Of a stretch of DNA of 64,000 nt, positions 50,442 through 58,014 are shown piece by piece. The position numbers and the translations under genes are program-made. The stretch's first letter is position 1; every line of letters begins with the position of its first letter. Source of the stretch: Desulfamplus magnetovallimortis (GTDB lineage Bacteria; Desulfobacterota; Desulfobacteria; Desulfobacterales; Desulfobacteraceae); assembly GCF_900170035.1 (NCBI RefSeq), contig NZ_LT828544.1, positions 88,704-152,703 of the forward strand. Reading direction: 5' to 3'. The notes beneath the pieces were generated by a model, which made no database searches, was not told the DNA's origin, and saw nothing but the letters and a program-made list of their open reading frames with translations.

Positions 50442-51374
50442 ATGAGTGAACTCAAATCAGGCAGCAATCTTGAAAAAGTCCTTAAGGCGGGACACTTTGC
50501 ATTCACAGGGGAGTGCGGCCCCCCAAAAGGGGCAAATGTGGAGCATCTTGTGGGAAAGTTTAAGCATCTCAAAGGCAATGTTGACGCTGTCAACATGACG
50601 GATAACCAGACCGCTGTGGTGAGAATGTCAAGCCTTGCAGCATCGCATATCATGATCCATGAAGGTCTTGAACCAAACTTTCAGATGGTTTGCCGTGACA
50701 GAAATCGCCTTGCCATTACAGCAGATATACTTGGCGCACATGCACTTGGAATCCGTAACATGCTATGCCTTTCCGGCGACCATCAATCCTTTGGCAACCA
50801 TCCCCAGGCCAAAAATGTCCATGACATAGATTCAATGCAGCTCATCAACCTTGTTACCACCATGCGTGACAAGGAGGAGTTCATAAATGGCGAAAAAATT
50901 GATGTTGCCCCCAAACTTTTTGTGGGAGCTGCCTGCAATCCCTTTGCAGATCCCTTTGAATACCGTGTCTATCGCCTTGCCAACAAAATTGCGGCAGGGG
51001 CAGACTTTATTCAGACCCAATGCATATATAATATGGAGAAATTCAGGACATTCATGAAACAGGTTGTGGATATGGGGCTTCACGAAAAATGCTATATCCT
51101 TGCAGGGGTAACCCCAATGAAAAATGCAAGAATGGCAAACTTTATGTCAAAGTTTGTGCCTGGAATGGATGTGCCAGATTCATTGATTGATCGCCTGAAA
51201 GGAGCAGAAAAAGGTAAACAGGCAGAGGAAGGTATTAAGTTTGCCCTGGAACAGATCGAGGAGTTCAAGGAGATGGAGGGTATTGCCGGAGTGCATCTGA
51301 TGGCGATTGAGTGGGAGCATATGGTGCCTGAAATTGCCGAGAGGGCAGGGGTGTTGCCGCGTCCGGTTGTTTAA
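50442..51374 (+). CDS. metF: Methylenetetrahydrofolate reductase MetF
   Basis: A 310-residue MetF with canonical family features: FTGECGPPKGAN, VNMTDNQTAVVRMSS, QMVCRDRNRLA, NMLCLSGDHQSFGNHP, VGAACNPFADP, ADFIQTQCIYN and AGVTPMKNARMANFM. It interconverts methylene- and methyl-THF in the methyl branch of the Wood-Ljungdahl pathway. The ATG follows AAGGAGAGTGAACA. Following MetV, Hdr and MvhD genes, it matches the Moorella-type MetVF-HdrABC-MvhD arrangement. The stop is almost directly joined to a left-truncated family D element. Confidence 0.95.
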   Translation: MSELKSGSNLEKVLKAGHFAFTGECGPPKGANVEHLVGKFKHLKGNVDAVNMTDNQTAVVRMSSLAASHIMIHEGLEPNFQMVCRDRNRLAITADILGAHALGIRNMLCLSGDHQSFGNHPQAKNVHDIDSMQLINLVTTMRDKEEFINGEKIDVAPKLFVGAACNPFADPFEYRVYRLANKIAAGADFIQTQCIYNMEKFRTFMKQVVDMGLHEKCYILAGVTPMKNARMANFMSKFVPGMDVPDSLIDRLKGAEKGKQAEEGIKFALEQIEEFKEMEGIAGVHLMAIEWEHMVPEIAERAGVLPRPVV

Positions 51375-51375
51375 A

Positions 51376-51506
51376 TACACTTTTCGAGAAATGCTGAACC
51401 ATGATTAAAGGATTTAAGGATTAACACGATTAAAAATCAAGGTAATCCCTTAATCATGAAAATCATGGTTCAAAAAAAGTGTAAACCGACAAATGAAAGA
51501 TGCCTG
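51376..51506 (+). mobile_element. Left-truncated family D MITE
   Basis: The D element lacks its left end (starts at ACACTTTTCGAG just after the metF stop) but keeps the core ACCATGATTAAAGGATTTAA / TTAATCATGAAAATCATGGT and right end AATGAAAGATGCC. No target duplication can be recognised. Its core is nearly identical to the copy at 52158. Confidence 0.85.
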
Positions 51507-51513
51507 AAATTCT

Positions 51514-52092
51514 TCATAAAGTATCAAAATCGACTCTATAGTATATTTCTGACAAAGGCAAATCACACTTGACAGACTCAAGGCTTAAGGTTTGGTCAAT
51601 ATTTGGGTAAGCTGTGTAAGTCCAGGTGTGATTCTCTTTGTTACGTACAAATTGTTCTACGAGACATTTATGTTGTGAAACAAGGATATATTCTTTAAGT
51701 GAATCAATAGATTGATAGTATTGGAACTTGTCCCCTCTATCAAATATTTCGGTAGAATTTGAGAGGATTTCCATTATAAGAACAGGGTTAATCAGGGAGT
51801 CGAGTTCATCCTCTAAAAAAATAATTTCATCACAGGCCACGACAATATCAGGATAAACATACTTATCAGCATCTATCTTAACGCGTTGGTCATTTCCAAA
51901 ACCCATACATGGAGTTTTTTTTATTTGGTTTCCTAATTCCCTTGATATGTTGAAGCTGATTATATTATGGTTTTTTCTTGCTCCAACCATTGCAAACACT
52001 TCGCCATGAAAATATTCATGCTTAGTATCTGAATTCTCTTCAAGTTCAAGATATTCATCCGGTGTCATTTTGATTTTTTCTTGTGGAATCAT
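51514..52092 (-). CDS. Uma2 family (DUF820) PD-(D/E)XK endonuclease-like protein
   Basis: A 192-residue Uma2 protein: MTPDEYLELEENSDTKHEYFHGEVFAMVGA at the front (written in part; motif positions 9-38), then YPDIVVACDE (catalytic Asp), PVLIMEILSNST (Glu) and DRGDKFQYYQSIDSLKEYIL (Lys). The family is expanded in cyanobacteria and some anaerobes; function is unknown. An upstream in-frame TTG at 52152 would add 20 residues, but the ATG at 52092 gives the standard start. It sits between two family D elements. Confidence 0.88.
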   Translation of the reverse strand: MIPQEKIKMTPDEYLELEENSDTKHEYFHGEVFAMVGARKNHNIISFNISRELGNQIKKTPCMGFGNDQRVKIDADKYVYPDIVVACDEIIFLEDELDSLINPVLIMEILSNSTEIFDRGDKFQYYQSIDSLKEYILVSQHKCLVEQFVRNKENHTWTYTAYPNIDQTLSLESVKCDLPLSEIYYRVDFDTL

Positions 52093-52157
52093 TCTTTTAA
52101 CGCCTAACCTGGACAAGCCAGAGCCAAAGAGTTTTTCTGATTCTCTTGTCAAAATAA

Positions 52158-52315
52158 GACATCCTTCATATCAGTTCAAAATTAGTTTACACTTTTCGAG
52201 AAATTCTGAACCATGATTAAAGGATTTAAGGATTAACACGATTAAAAATCAAGGTAATCCCTTAATCATGAAAATCATGGTTCAAAAAAAGTGTAAACGA
52301 CAAATGAAAGATGCC
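52158..52315 (+). mobile_element. Family D MITE
   Basis: A 158-bp copy with ends GACATCCTTCATATC and AATGAAAGATGCC. The left terminal base triplet has changed (GAC for GGC) and no 8-bp target duplication is visible, so it is an older or rearranged insertion. Core identical in type to the copies at 34497 and 51376. Confidence 0.88.
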
Positions 52316-52395
52316 TATTTTCAGATGTCAATCCTTTGAAAAAGGCCATGTCAATCTTAAAAGAAGTAAAGCTGGAAATGAAACATGCCGAAAAA

Positions 52396-53076
52396 TCAAT
52401 CAATTGATTTTGTAATCAGAACAGAACCTTCTTTAATAGATATCATGGCATTTTTTTCTGTAAAAACGTTGCTTATCCCCTTTGATGTTCCCATCTCCAT
52501 ACAAGCATTTTCAATTGGATACTTAAGCCCTTTCAGGGTAATTCCTGTTACAGTTTCTGAAAGCGGTATTATGGAGAGTAAATCACCTGGCTTTCCCTTG
52601 ATGCATATATCTTTAGATATCTCCGGAGCGTAGGAGAAGCATCTCTTTGATAACAGATATATCTCGTTATTATCATCAACAATATAGCCCTTAATCCCGT
52701 TTTTGAGTATTTTTTTAAGTAAAAAAACGTTGGAAAGGGTGTGATCCATGCGTTGTCCTGTTACGCCTGTAAGGATAATTTCCGAAGCACCATGATCAAT
52801 TGCCCACATAACAGAAAGCTCTGTATCGCTAAAATCCTTGCTGGTGGGGTATTGTATTAACTCTACCCTGTTTTTTATGCAGTTTTCCAAGATAGTTTTA
52901 TCAATTGAATCAAAATCACCCATAAGAATATCAGGAAAAAGACCAAGTCTTACAAGGTGCTTTGCCCCTCCGTCTGCACAGACAACAATGTCAGCTTCTT
53001 TAACAATGTTCATTAACTTTACGTCATTATTAATAATTCCATTGGCTATAATTGCACATTTCAGGATTTTATCCAT
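52396..53076 (-). CDS. thiN: Thiamine pyrophosphokinase
   Basis: A 226-residue enzyme that pyrophosphorylates thiamine with ATP. Family motifs: VVCADGGAKHLVRLG, DILMGDFDSID, YPTSKDFSDTELSVMWA, GVTGQRMDHTLSNVFLL, with the C-terminal LSIIPLSETVTGITLKGLKY domain. Full family length. No TPP riboswitch was recognised in front of it. The start is ATG at 53076. The next gene in this direction upstream is thyX, 122 bp away. Confidence 0.94.
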   Translation of the reverse strand: MDKILKCAIIANGIINNDVKLMNIVKEADIVVCADGGAKHLVRLGLFPDILMGDFDSIDKTILENCIKNRVELIQYPTSKDFSDTELSVMWAIDHGASEIILTGVTGQRMDHTLSNVFLLKKILKNGIKGYIVDDNNEIYLLSKRCFSYAPEISKDICIKGKPGDLLSIIPLSETVTGITLKGLKYPIENACMEMGTSKGISNVFTEKNAMISIKEGSVLITKSID

Positions 53077-53198
53077 AAATCTACTTATAAACTCCTGATA
53101 TTTTTGGGGTTTTTTAAAAAAAATCTATTGAAATTATGTTTTTAGTTGCCTTGATAATACTATGGGTGGTAGCACTTTTGTAGCTTCTGGCTGAAGAG

Positions 53199-53855
53199 TT
53201 AATATTTAAAGCTGTCGATATCTGTTTTGTATGTTTCGTAAAGAGTTTCAAACAAAACAGGAACTCTTTTGTAGAATTCTTCAAGCATCGGCAACATTAT
53301 CTCCCGCATCTGGGGATGGGATGCCTTTGAACAGCGGAGTTTAAAGATATGTCTCCACTCTCTGATATTGGCTGTTATGATAATATCCGTTTTAAGGCTG
53401 TTGGGTAAAACACTTCTTGCTTCCTGTGCCTTTGCGCCGTTTTCAATAAGAGCAAGGTATGCTTTTTCACATGCTTTCATGGCTTCCTTCCATGTTTCAT
53501 AAGCCTGTGAATCCTCTTTCCAGAAGAATGGTTTTATAACGGTGATTTCATTGCCGAATTTCTCTTTGGAGTAGTTTGCATAACGAGTACTCTCCTGGCT
53601 GAAAGAGCACAATCTGTGTCTTACAAGTTCATGTGTGACACCTCTATCACACACAATTCTTGCACTTATTGATATGTGCTCAATCACACTTTCATGGCCT
53701 GATTTCACAATTCTCTTTAAGAACTGGGCAGCAGTACCAGAGCTTATTTTGTCCTCAGATTTATAACAGGTTCGTGCAGCAAGTTCGAGATGACGGTAAA
53801 TCTCATCTGTATCAGCCATGTGAAGAATTTCAAAACAGGGTTGTATGATCTTCAT
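53199..53855 (-). CDS. thyX: Flavin-dependent thymidylate synthase ThyX
   Basis: A 218-residue ThyX. The signature RHRLCSFSQESTRYANYSKE matches RHRxxSxxxxSxRY, and VLPNSLKTDIIITANIREW with LRCSKASHPQMREI complete the FAD and dUMP site. It makes dTMP from dUMP using methylene-THF and FADH2 without consuming a reduced folate, common in anaerobes. The ATG at 53855 with AAAGGGC upstream is preferred over an in-frame TTG six bases earlier. Confidence 0.95.
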   Translation of the reverse strand: MKIIQPCFEILHMADTDEIYRHLELAARTCYKSEDKISSGTAAQFLKRIVKSGHESVIEHISISARIVCDRGVTHELVRHRLCSFSQESTRYANYSKEKFGNEITVIKPFFWKEDSQAYETWKEAMKACEKAYLALIENGAKAQEARSVLPNSLKTDIIITANIREWRHIFKLRCSKASHPQMREIMLPMLEEFYKRVPVLFETLYETYKTDIDSFKY

Positions 53856-54010
53856 TATCAAGCCCTTTTGGAATTAATAGTATAATTTATTTATTTGTAA
53901 ATATAAATAACATTGCGTTACAGGAAATTAAAAAGCAAGGAGTGTTCTTTTGGAATTATTACAACATAAACAGTACTATACTGATCCAGATAATTAAATT
54001 GGCAAGCAGT

Positions 54011-54035
54011 GTAGGGGCAATCCCTTGTGGTTGAC
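54011..54035 (+). repeat. Fragment of a TGTAGGGGCAA-type interspersed repeat
   Basis: TGTAGGGGCAATCCCTTGTG resembles the TGTAGGGGCAACCCTTGTGGTTGCCC repeat seen in many bacteria, here lacking its second arm. The region 53856-54359 has no gene; besides this fragment it carries a family D element and a palindromic hairpin. Confidence 0.4.
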
Positions 54036-54086
54036 CTTCAGAATTGAGAATACCAAAATATTTTTCTGGAAATATATATCATTAAC

Positions 54087-54192
54087 GGCATCCTTCAGAA
54101 TCCATCAAAAGTAGTTGACACTTTTTTTGAGATAATTCCCTAAAAATGGGAATGTGGCTCCAGAAAGTGTAAACTGGCAAATGAAGGATGCC
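54087..54192 (+). mobile_element. Short family D MITE with 8-bp target duplication
   Basis: A 106-bp element with ends GGCATCCTTCAG and AATGAAGGATGCC, flanked by TCATTAAC on both sides (54079-54086 and 54193-54200). The subterminal AGTAGTTGACACTTTTT / AGAAAGTGTAAAC arms are kept, but the core is a different short hairpin ATTCCCTAAAAATGGGAAT. This shows that only the ends are needed for movement. Confidence 0.92.
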
Positions 54193-54274
54193 TCATTAAC
54201 TTTATCTTTTTTGAGATTAAATATATCTCAAAAAAGGCCATTTCGCTGCTGTGGCGAATAGCTACAACCTATTT

Positions 54275-54302
54275 AAACAGCTCACTGTGCAGTGAGCTGT
54301 TT
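54275..54302. terminator. Palindromic hairpin downstream of brnA
   Basis: A perfect 13-bp stem, AAACAGCTCACTG / CAGTGAGCTGTTT, with loop TG, 58 bp after the brnA stop. The T-run is short on both strands (TTTT on plus; TTTAAAT on minus), so it can serve as a terminator for brnA or as a bidirectional block. Confidence 0.55.
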
Positions 54303-54359
54303 TCCCTGATTTTTAGCTTTTACAAAGCACTATTTTGGCAATAAGTGTAAATAATAATT

Positions 54360-54569
54360 TTAATTAGCACTTTGTATTAATGCAATATTTTTTCTAAGCC
54401 AATCGTTAACAACCTCAGTTATATCAATATTTTTCTTTAAAGCTATTTTTTTCATATATTCAGATATATCTGATTCCAGATAAATCGGTATATCAAATTC
54501 TGCATCTGGATGATAAAACTTACCGCGTTCACCTTTTGAAAAGTCGTATTCTTTTTTCATATGACTCAT
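54360..54569 (-). CDS. brnA: BrnA/CopG-like antitoxin
   Basis: A 69-residue antitoxin: MKKEYDFSKGERGKFYHPDAE (N-terminal toxin-wrapping arm, given in part), then a ribbon-helix-helix DIPIYLESDISEYMKKIAL..DITEVVNDWLRK. The EYDFSKGxRGKFY opening is typical of BrnA-type antitoxins. Its ATG overlaps the stop of the upstream brnT remnant (ATGA overlap), the normal brnTA layout. It is intact although its toxin gene is broken. Confidence 0.82.
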   Translation of the reverse strand: MSHMKKEYDFSKGERGKFYHPDAEFDIPIYLESDISEYMKKIALKKNIDITEVVNDWLRKNIALIQSAN

Positions 54570-54757
54570 TCCTCATATTGACTTGATTCTGCCTTTGTGG
54601 CCTTGCGTGCTGATATGAGCCGTATATTCCATTGGTTTAAGGGCATTTTGTGTGCAGTGTGTGAAATAACAAGAAGTATTCCGTTTTCATCTGTTCCAAA
54701 AGTGATCCAGCGATCCTCTCTTTCACTATGTTCATCATTATTGCTATTTGTATTGTA
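54566..54757 (-). pseudogene. brnT: 5'-truncated BrnT toxin remnant
   Basis: The minus strand reads DEHSEREDRWITFGTDENG, ILLVISHTA and NIRLISARKATKAESSQYEE with stop overlapping the brnA start. This is the C-terminal two-thirds of the BrnT ribonuclease (HSxxExRxxxxG, RIISARKATxxE). The N-terminal strand and helix region containing the first catalytic residues is replaced by AT-rich sequence without a start signal. The toxin is therefore probably inactive while the antitoxin survives. Confidence 0.82.
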
Positions 54758-54834
54758 TCTAAAAACACAAAAAATAATAATTACTAATTACAGTACTAGA
54801 TTTACAAAAAAGTAGGCTACTACATCGCCGCTTC

Positions 54835-54900
54835 TTTACCGTGGAAATAGATGCAAATTTCCATATTCGGGGGTGGCTGAATGCCGGCCATGACCGTTTA
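54835..54900 (+). repeat. Family B repeat after leuD
   Basis: TTTACCGTGGAAATAGATGC, AAATTTCCATATTCGGGGGT, GGCTGAATGCCGGCCATGAC and CGTTTAATAG: one complete unit that abuts the leuD stop codon (54898-54900). Confidence 0.8.
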
Positions 54901-55422
54901 ATAGTTTTGATCGGCAAAATCCACCCATCCACCAGCTTTTACAAGCGAAATATCAAAGTCACTGATGGAAAAAGGGATGGTTTGAGAATCTTTTTCTGAC
55001 TTTATTGTAAAGGTCATTTTTTCCATGTCGGTTTCAAGGGAGGTTTCGCTGTGGCTGAATGTGTCAAAGATGGAGTCTATGGTTTCTGGAGACATTTCCA
55101 CAGCCATCATTCCACAATTGAACATATTCTGTCTGAATATCCTTGCAAACCCAGATGCAATGACAAGGTTTATTCCATTAACCTCAAATGCCCACGGGGC
55201 ATGTTCTCTGGATGAGCCACATCCAAAATTGTCCCTTGTAATGACAACAGATTTTTCTTTTATGTCACGGGAAGCATCAAATCCCTTAAGAACAAGATCT
55301 TCAAGCAGATATGGTTTCAAGGCATCCTTGGTGTTCTCAGTCAGGTATTTTGCTGGTATGATTTCATCTGTATTGATGTCTGATCTGTCAAGAAAAAGTA
55401 TTTTTCCACTAAAATATTTCAT
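54898..55422 (-). CDS. leuD: 3-isopropylmalate dehydratase small subunit
   Basis: A 174-residue swivelling subunit of the aconitase superfamily: KILFLDRSDINTDEIIPAKYLT at the start (motif residues 7-28), NFGCGSSREHAPWA in the middle and VIASGFARIFRQNMFNCGM. It pairs with LeuC, encoded 8 bp upstream, to isomerise 2- to 3-isopropylmalate for leucine synthesis. The stop codon touches a family B repeat. Homologous LeuCD-type pairs can also act as homoaconitase or methylcitrate-type dehydratases; leucine synthesis is the default reading. Confidence 0.9.
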   Translation of the reverse strand: MKYFSGKILFLDRSDINTDEIIPAKYLTENTKDALKPYLLEDLVLKGFDASRDIKEKSVVITRDNFGCGSSREHAPWAFEVNGINLVIASGFARIFRQNMFNCGMMAVEMSPETIDSIFDTFSHSETSLETDMEKMTFTIKSEKDSQTIPFSISDFDISLVKAGGWVDFADQNY

Positions 55423-55430
55423 CTGTATTA

Positions 55431-56717
55431 TTATCCTTCAAAGAGTCTTGAGTTGGTGATTTTGCCTGTTATGGCCGTGGCCGCAGCCGTGGCCGGACTC
55501 ATAAGATGTACCATTCCGCCTTTTCCCATGCGGCCATTGAAGTTGCGGTTGGTGGTAGCTGCACACACCTCTCCATCAGCAAGAACTCCGTTACTCATGC
55601 CAAGACATGCGCCGCATGTAGGATTTGTGACACAAAAACCTGAATCCATGAAAATTTTAATAAAACCTCTGTCAAGAGCTTTTGAATATATTTGCGGTGT
55701 GGCCGGAGATACAATGCCTCGTACAGAATCTGCAATCTTTTTATCCCTCAGAATTGATGCTGCAATCTCAAGATCTTCTAAGCGACCATTGGTGCAGGAG
55801 CCAATATAAACCTGGTCCACTTTTGTTTCAATCATCTCTGCAACAGGTTTTACCTGATCTGGTTTGTATCCATAGGTCACCATTGGTTGAAGATTGGTAA
55901 CATCCATCTGGATTGTGTTACTGTAAACAGCATCTGCATCAGGAGTAAATTTACTGTATGCCTCCATTGCAGCATCTTTTGTCTTGAATTCATCTTCAAT
56001 AAATGGCCACAGATAATCCACTGTAACAATATCAGGAGCACATATGCCACTTGTGGCACCAGCTTCCACTGCCATATTGCAAAGTGTCATCCTTTGATCC
56101 ATTGTCATTGATTCAACAACAGTGCCGCAGAACTCCAGAACCTTGTTTGTTGCACCATTTACACCTATTTGGCCAATAAGTGATAGAATTACATCTTTGG
56201 CATAAACACCCCCTGGAAGATTGCCAGAGATCTCTACCTTTATGGATTCAGGTTTTTTAAATGCGCAAACACCTTTCAATATTCCAACTTCAAGATCAGT
56301 GGTGCCGACACCTGCTGCAAAGGCTCCAAAAGCTCCATGTGTACATGTGTGGGAGTCACCCATGATAATTGTATAACCTGGTCTTACAAAGCCCTTTTCC
56401 GGAAAGATTGCATGACAGACACCATTTCTGCCTATGTCAAAAAAATCAATGATTCCATGTCTTATTGCCCAGTCTCTTAAAATTTTTCCCTGCATGGCTG
56501 TTTTGGAGTCCTTGGCAGGAGTGACATGGTCAATTACAGCCTTTATTTTTGATGCATCAAATACCCTGTCCTTACCTCTGGCAACAAGATCGTTGATTGC
56601 AATGGGGGTTGTAATTTCGTGACAGAAAACAGCATCTAAGCTTATTACCTGGATATCTCCAGATGGATTGTCAACATGGTGGGCATCAAAAATTTTTTCA
56701 GCAACTGTTTTACCCAT
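55431..56717 (-). CDS. leuC: 3-isopropylmalate dehydratase large subunit
   Basis: A 428-residue aconitase-fold [4Fe-4S] subunit. Cluster cysteines and signatures: GDSHTCTHGAFGAFAAGVGTTD (motif residues about 112-133), YIGSCTNGRLEDL and NPTCGACLGMSNGVL. The 420-residue length is that of the two-subunit type found in archaea and many anaerobes. Its ATG overlaps the stop of the upstream lipoprotein gene (TAATG), so three genes, lipoprotein-leuC-leuD, are translationally linked. Confidence 0.92.
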   Translation of the reverse strand: MGKTVAEKIFDAHHVDNPSGDIQVISLDAVFCHEITTPIAINDLVARGKDRVFDASKIKAVIDHVTPAKDSKTAMQGKILRDWAIRHGIIDFFDIGRNGVCHAIFPEKGFVRPGYTIIMGDSHTCTHGAFGAFAAGVGTTDLEVGILKGVCAFKKPESIKVEISGNLPGGVYAKDVILSLIGQIGVNGATNKVLEFCGTVVESMTMDQRMTLCNMAVEAGATSGICAPDIVTVDYLWPFIEDEFKTKDAAMEAYSKFTPDADAVYSNTIQMDVTNLQPMVTYGYKPDQVKPVAEMIETKVDQVYIGSCTNGRLEDLEIAASILRDKKIADSVRGIVSPATPQIYSKALDRGFIKIFMDSGFCVTNPTCGACLGMSNGVLADGEVCAATTNRNFNGRMGKGGMVHLMSPATAAATAITGKITNSRLFEG

Positions 56718-57592
56718 TATTTTTTTTCCTCTTCTCCGGTGTTTTCTCCCTCTTCCCCGGTTGTTTCAAGTGGTGGGGGCGGGGAGTGTTCAATAATAAA
56801 TTCTTCTACTTTCTCCATACTGGAGGAGATCATAACATGGTTTACCTCAATGCTGAAAAGCTTTCCTTCCAGATATGGGTTAAGGAGATTAATAAGCTTT
56901 TCATTTACGATTTTCATCTCGTCAAATGTCTTGACATCATTGTAAATCAGTGAGCTCAAGTACAAAATCGCTGCATCCCATGCCCTTGGGTGAAGTTTTA
57001 TTGGAGGGGCATCAGCGGGTATTTCATCAAGATGAAGATCAAGTGCAAGGCACAAGTATCTGTCCTTGTCATGGGAGCTTAGTTTGTTAATATTAACCAC
57101 AAGGGGTTTCATGGGTAAAACCGGATTCAGGATTCCTTCAGTCTGGGTATTTTTTTCAATTCGGGAACGTTTCCAGGTAATAAGTCGTGCGTTGGGATAT
57201 CGCAAAACCACCTTGAGCTTATCAATTTCAACAATCTCAAGGATATAAGTTTGACCTTTGCCCCATATATTTTCTATCTGGGAATCAACAACAGTGAATG
57301 TAAGTGTGTTTCCGTCAACATCCCATGTTCCCGTTGCATTTCCCTTTCTTTCAACTATTTTGGAGTTACCTCCCTCTATTCTCAGATCAGATGTCCAGCT
57401 GCCATTGTTTCTAAGAATCAAAAGGGTGTAAACCCTGTTGCTGTAACGGTTCCAGCTTCCAACAAGAAGTTCGTGCACAGGAGATTCTGGCTCTGCTTCC
57501 GGCTCCTCTTCTTTTTTGCCGCACCCGTAAATATTTGCAAGAATAATTGCAAGAAGGGATATTTGAAGAACTATGGATAATGTTTTTTTCAT
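56717..57592 (-). CDS. Lipoprotein with FliL-like C-terminal domain
   Basis: A 291-residue protein. A signal peptide with lipobox-like NIYGC (Cys 24) predicts a lipid-anchored protein. Residues about 40-140 form a beta-rich lipocalin-like part (LVGSWNRYSN, NGSWTSDLR, GTWDVDGNTLTF). The C-terminal half (about 165-265: DKDRYLCLALDLHLDE.., WDAAILYLSSLIYNDVKTFDEMKIVNEKLI) resembles the FliL periplasmic domain that modulates flagellar stators, followed by an acidic Glu-rich tail. It is odd that it is coupled to leuCD by overlapping stop and start. Function not assigned. Confidence 0.7.
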   Translation of the reverse strand: MKKTLSIVLQISLLAIILANIYGCGKKEEEPEAEPESPVHELLVGSWNRYSNRVYTLLILRNNGSWTSDLRIEGGNSKIVERKGNATGTWDVDGNTLTFTVVDSQIENIWGKGQTYILEIVEIDKLKVVLRYPNARLITWKRSRIEKNTQTEGILNPVLPMKPLVVNINKLSSHDKDRYLCLALDLHLDEIPADAPPIKLHPRAWDAAILYLSSLIYNDVKTFDEMKIVNEKLINLLNPYLEGKLFSIEVNHVMISSSMEKVEEFIIEHSPPPPLETTGEEGENTGEEEKK

Positions 57593-57621
57593 TGGTTTCC
57601 TGATCAGTGGTAACTTGCATC

Positions 57622-57668
57622 AAAAAAAAGGGCACTTCCTGATAAAAAACCTGGAAACACCCTTTTTT
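57622..57668 (-). terminator. Rho-independent terminator of the HesB-like gene
   Basis: On the minus strand AAAAAAGGGTGTTTCC pairs with GGAAGTGCCCTTTTTTTT around a 13-nt loop, ending in eight T. It begins about 29 bp after the HesB-like stop and isolates this gene from the lipoprotein-leuCD operon. Confidence 0.8.
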
Positions 57669-57696
57669 ATACATTCAATGATGTGTCATGGTTTGA

Positions 57697-58014
57697 TCAT
57701 GAACAGCAGGTGCCACTTGTACCGCAGCTTGAGCAGGCAGACTGTCCAAAATCAATTTTTGAATCCAGTTTGAATCCCATGCCTGTAAAGTCAATTTTAA
57801 TAAGCTGGGCCTGTTTCATGAACTCTTTATCCACAACAAATTTGAATCCTTTTACATTATAAGTGTTGTCGTTGTCCCTTGGCTCATCCAGAGCCATTGC
57901 AAGTGATGGGCCGCCTCAGCCACCTGAGTTGAGAAAAATTCTTATTGGGGACACTTCTTTGCCGCTGAAATATTCCTCAATCTGCGTTTTTGCAGTATCT
58001 GTCATATCAATCAT
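57697..58014 (-). CDS. HesB/IscA-like selenoprotein
   Basis: A 105-residue HesB/IscA-like protein if UGA at 57918-57916 (codon 33) is selenocysteine. It reads MIDMTDTAKTQIEEYF.., IFLNSGG-U-GGPSLAMALDEP, YNVKGFKFVVDKEF, GMGFKLDS, ending SACSSCGTSGTCC. The UGA occupies the conserved Cys of the GGCGGPSLGL segment; HesB-like proteins are an established bacterial selenoprotein family. AAGGAGAGTTTATA precedes the ATG at 58014, while nothing suitable precedes the internal Met at 57897. A perfect hairpin with UGGAU loop lies downstream of the UGA. Role: probably FeS or metal handling; unproven. Confidence 0.9.
57880..57918 (-). promoter_or_regulatory. UGA codon and bSECIS-like hairpin in the HesB-like gene
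   Basis: UGA at 57918-57916 (minus strand), then after 19 nt the perfect 6-bp stem TGGCTC / GAGCCA with loop TGGAT (57896-57880). Spacing and the UGG loop parallel the hairpins in hdrBC and mvhD. Confidence 0.78.

Noticed and set aside
53077-53198. TPP riboswitch upstream of thiN
   Set aside because: The conserved CUGAGA and ACCUGA elements are not present in the short upstream gap.
57697-57897. Stand-alone 66-residue protein starting MALDEPRD
   Set aside because: The start lies in the middle of the HesB-like domain with no ribosome-binding site; the true start is 58014 with UGA read as Sec.
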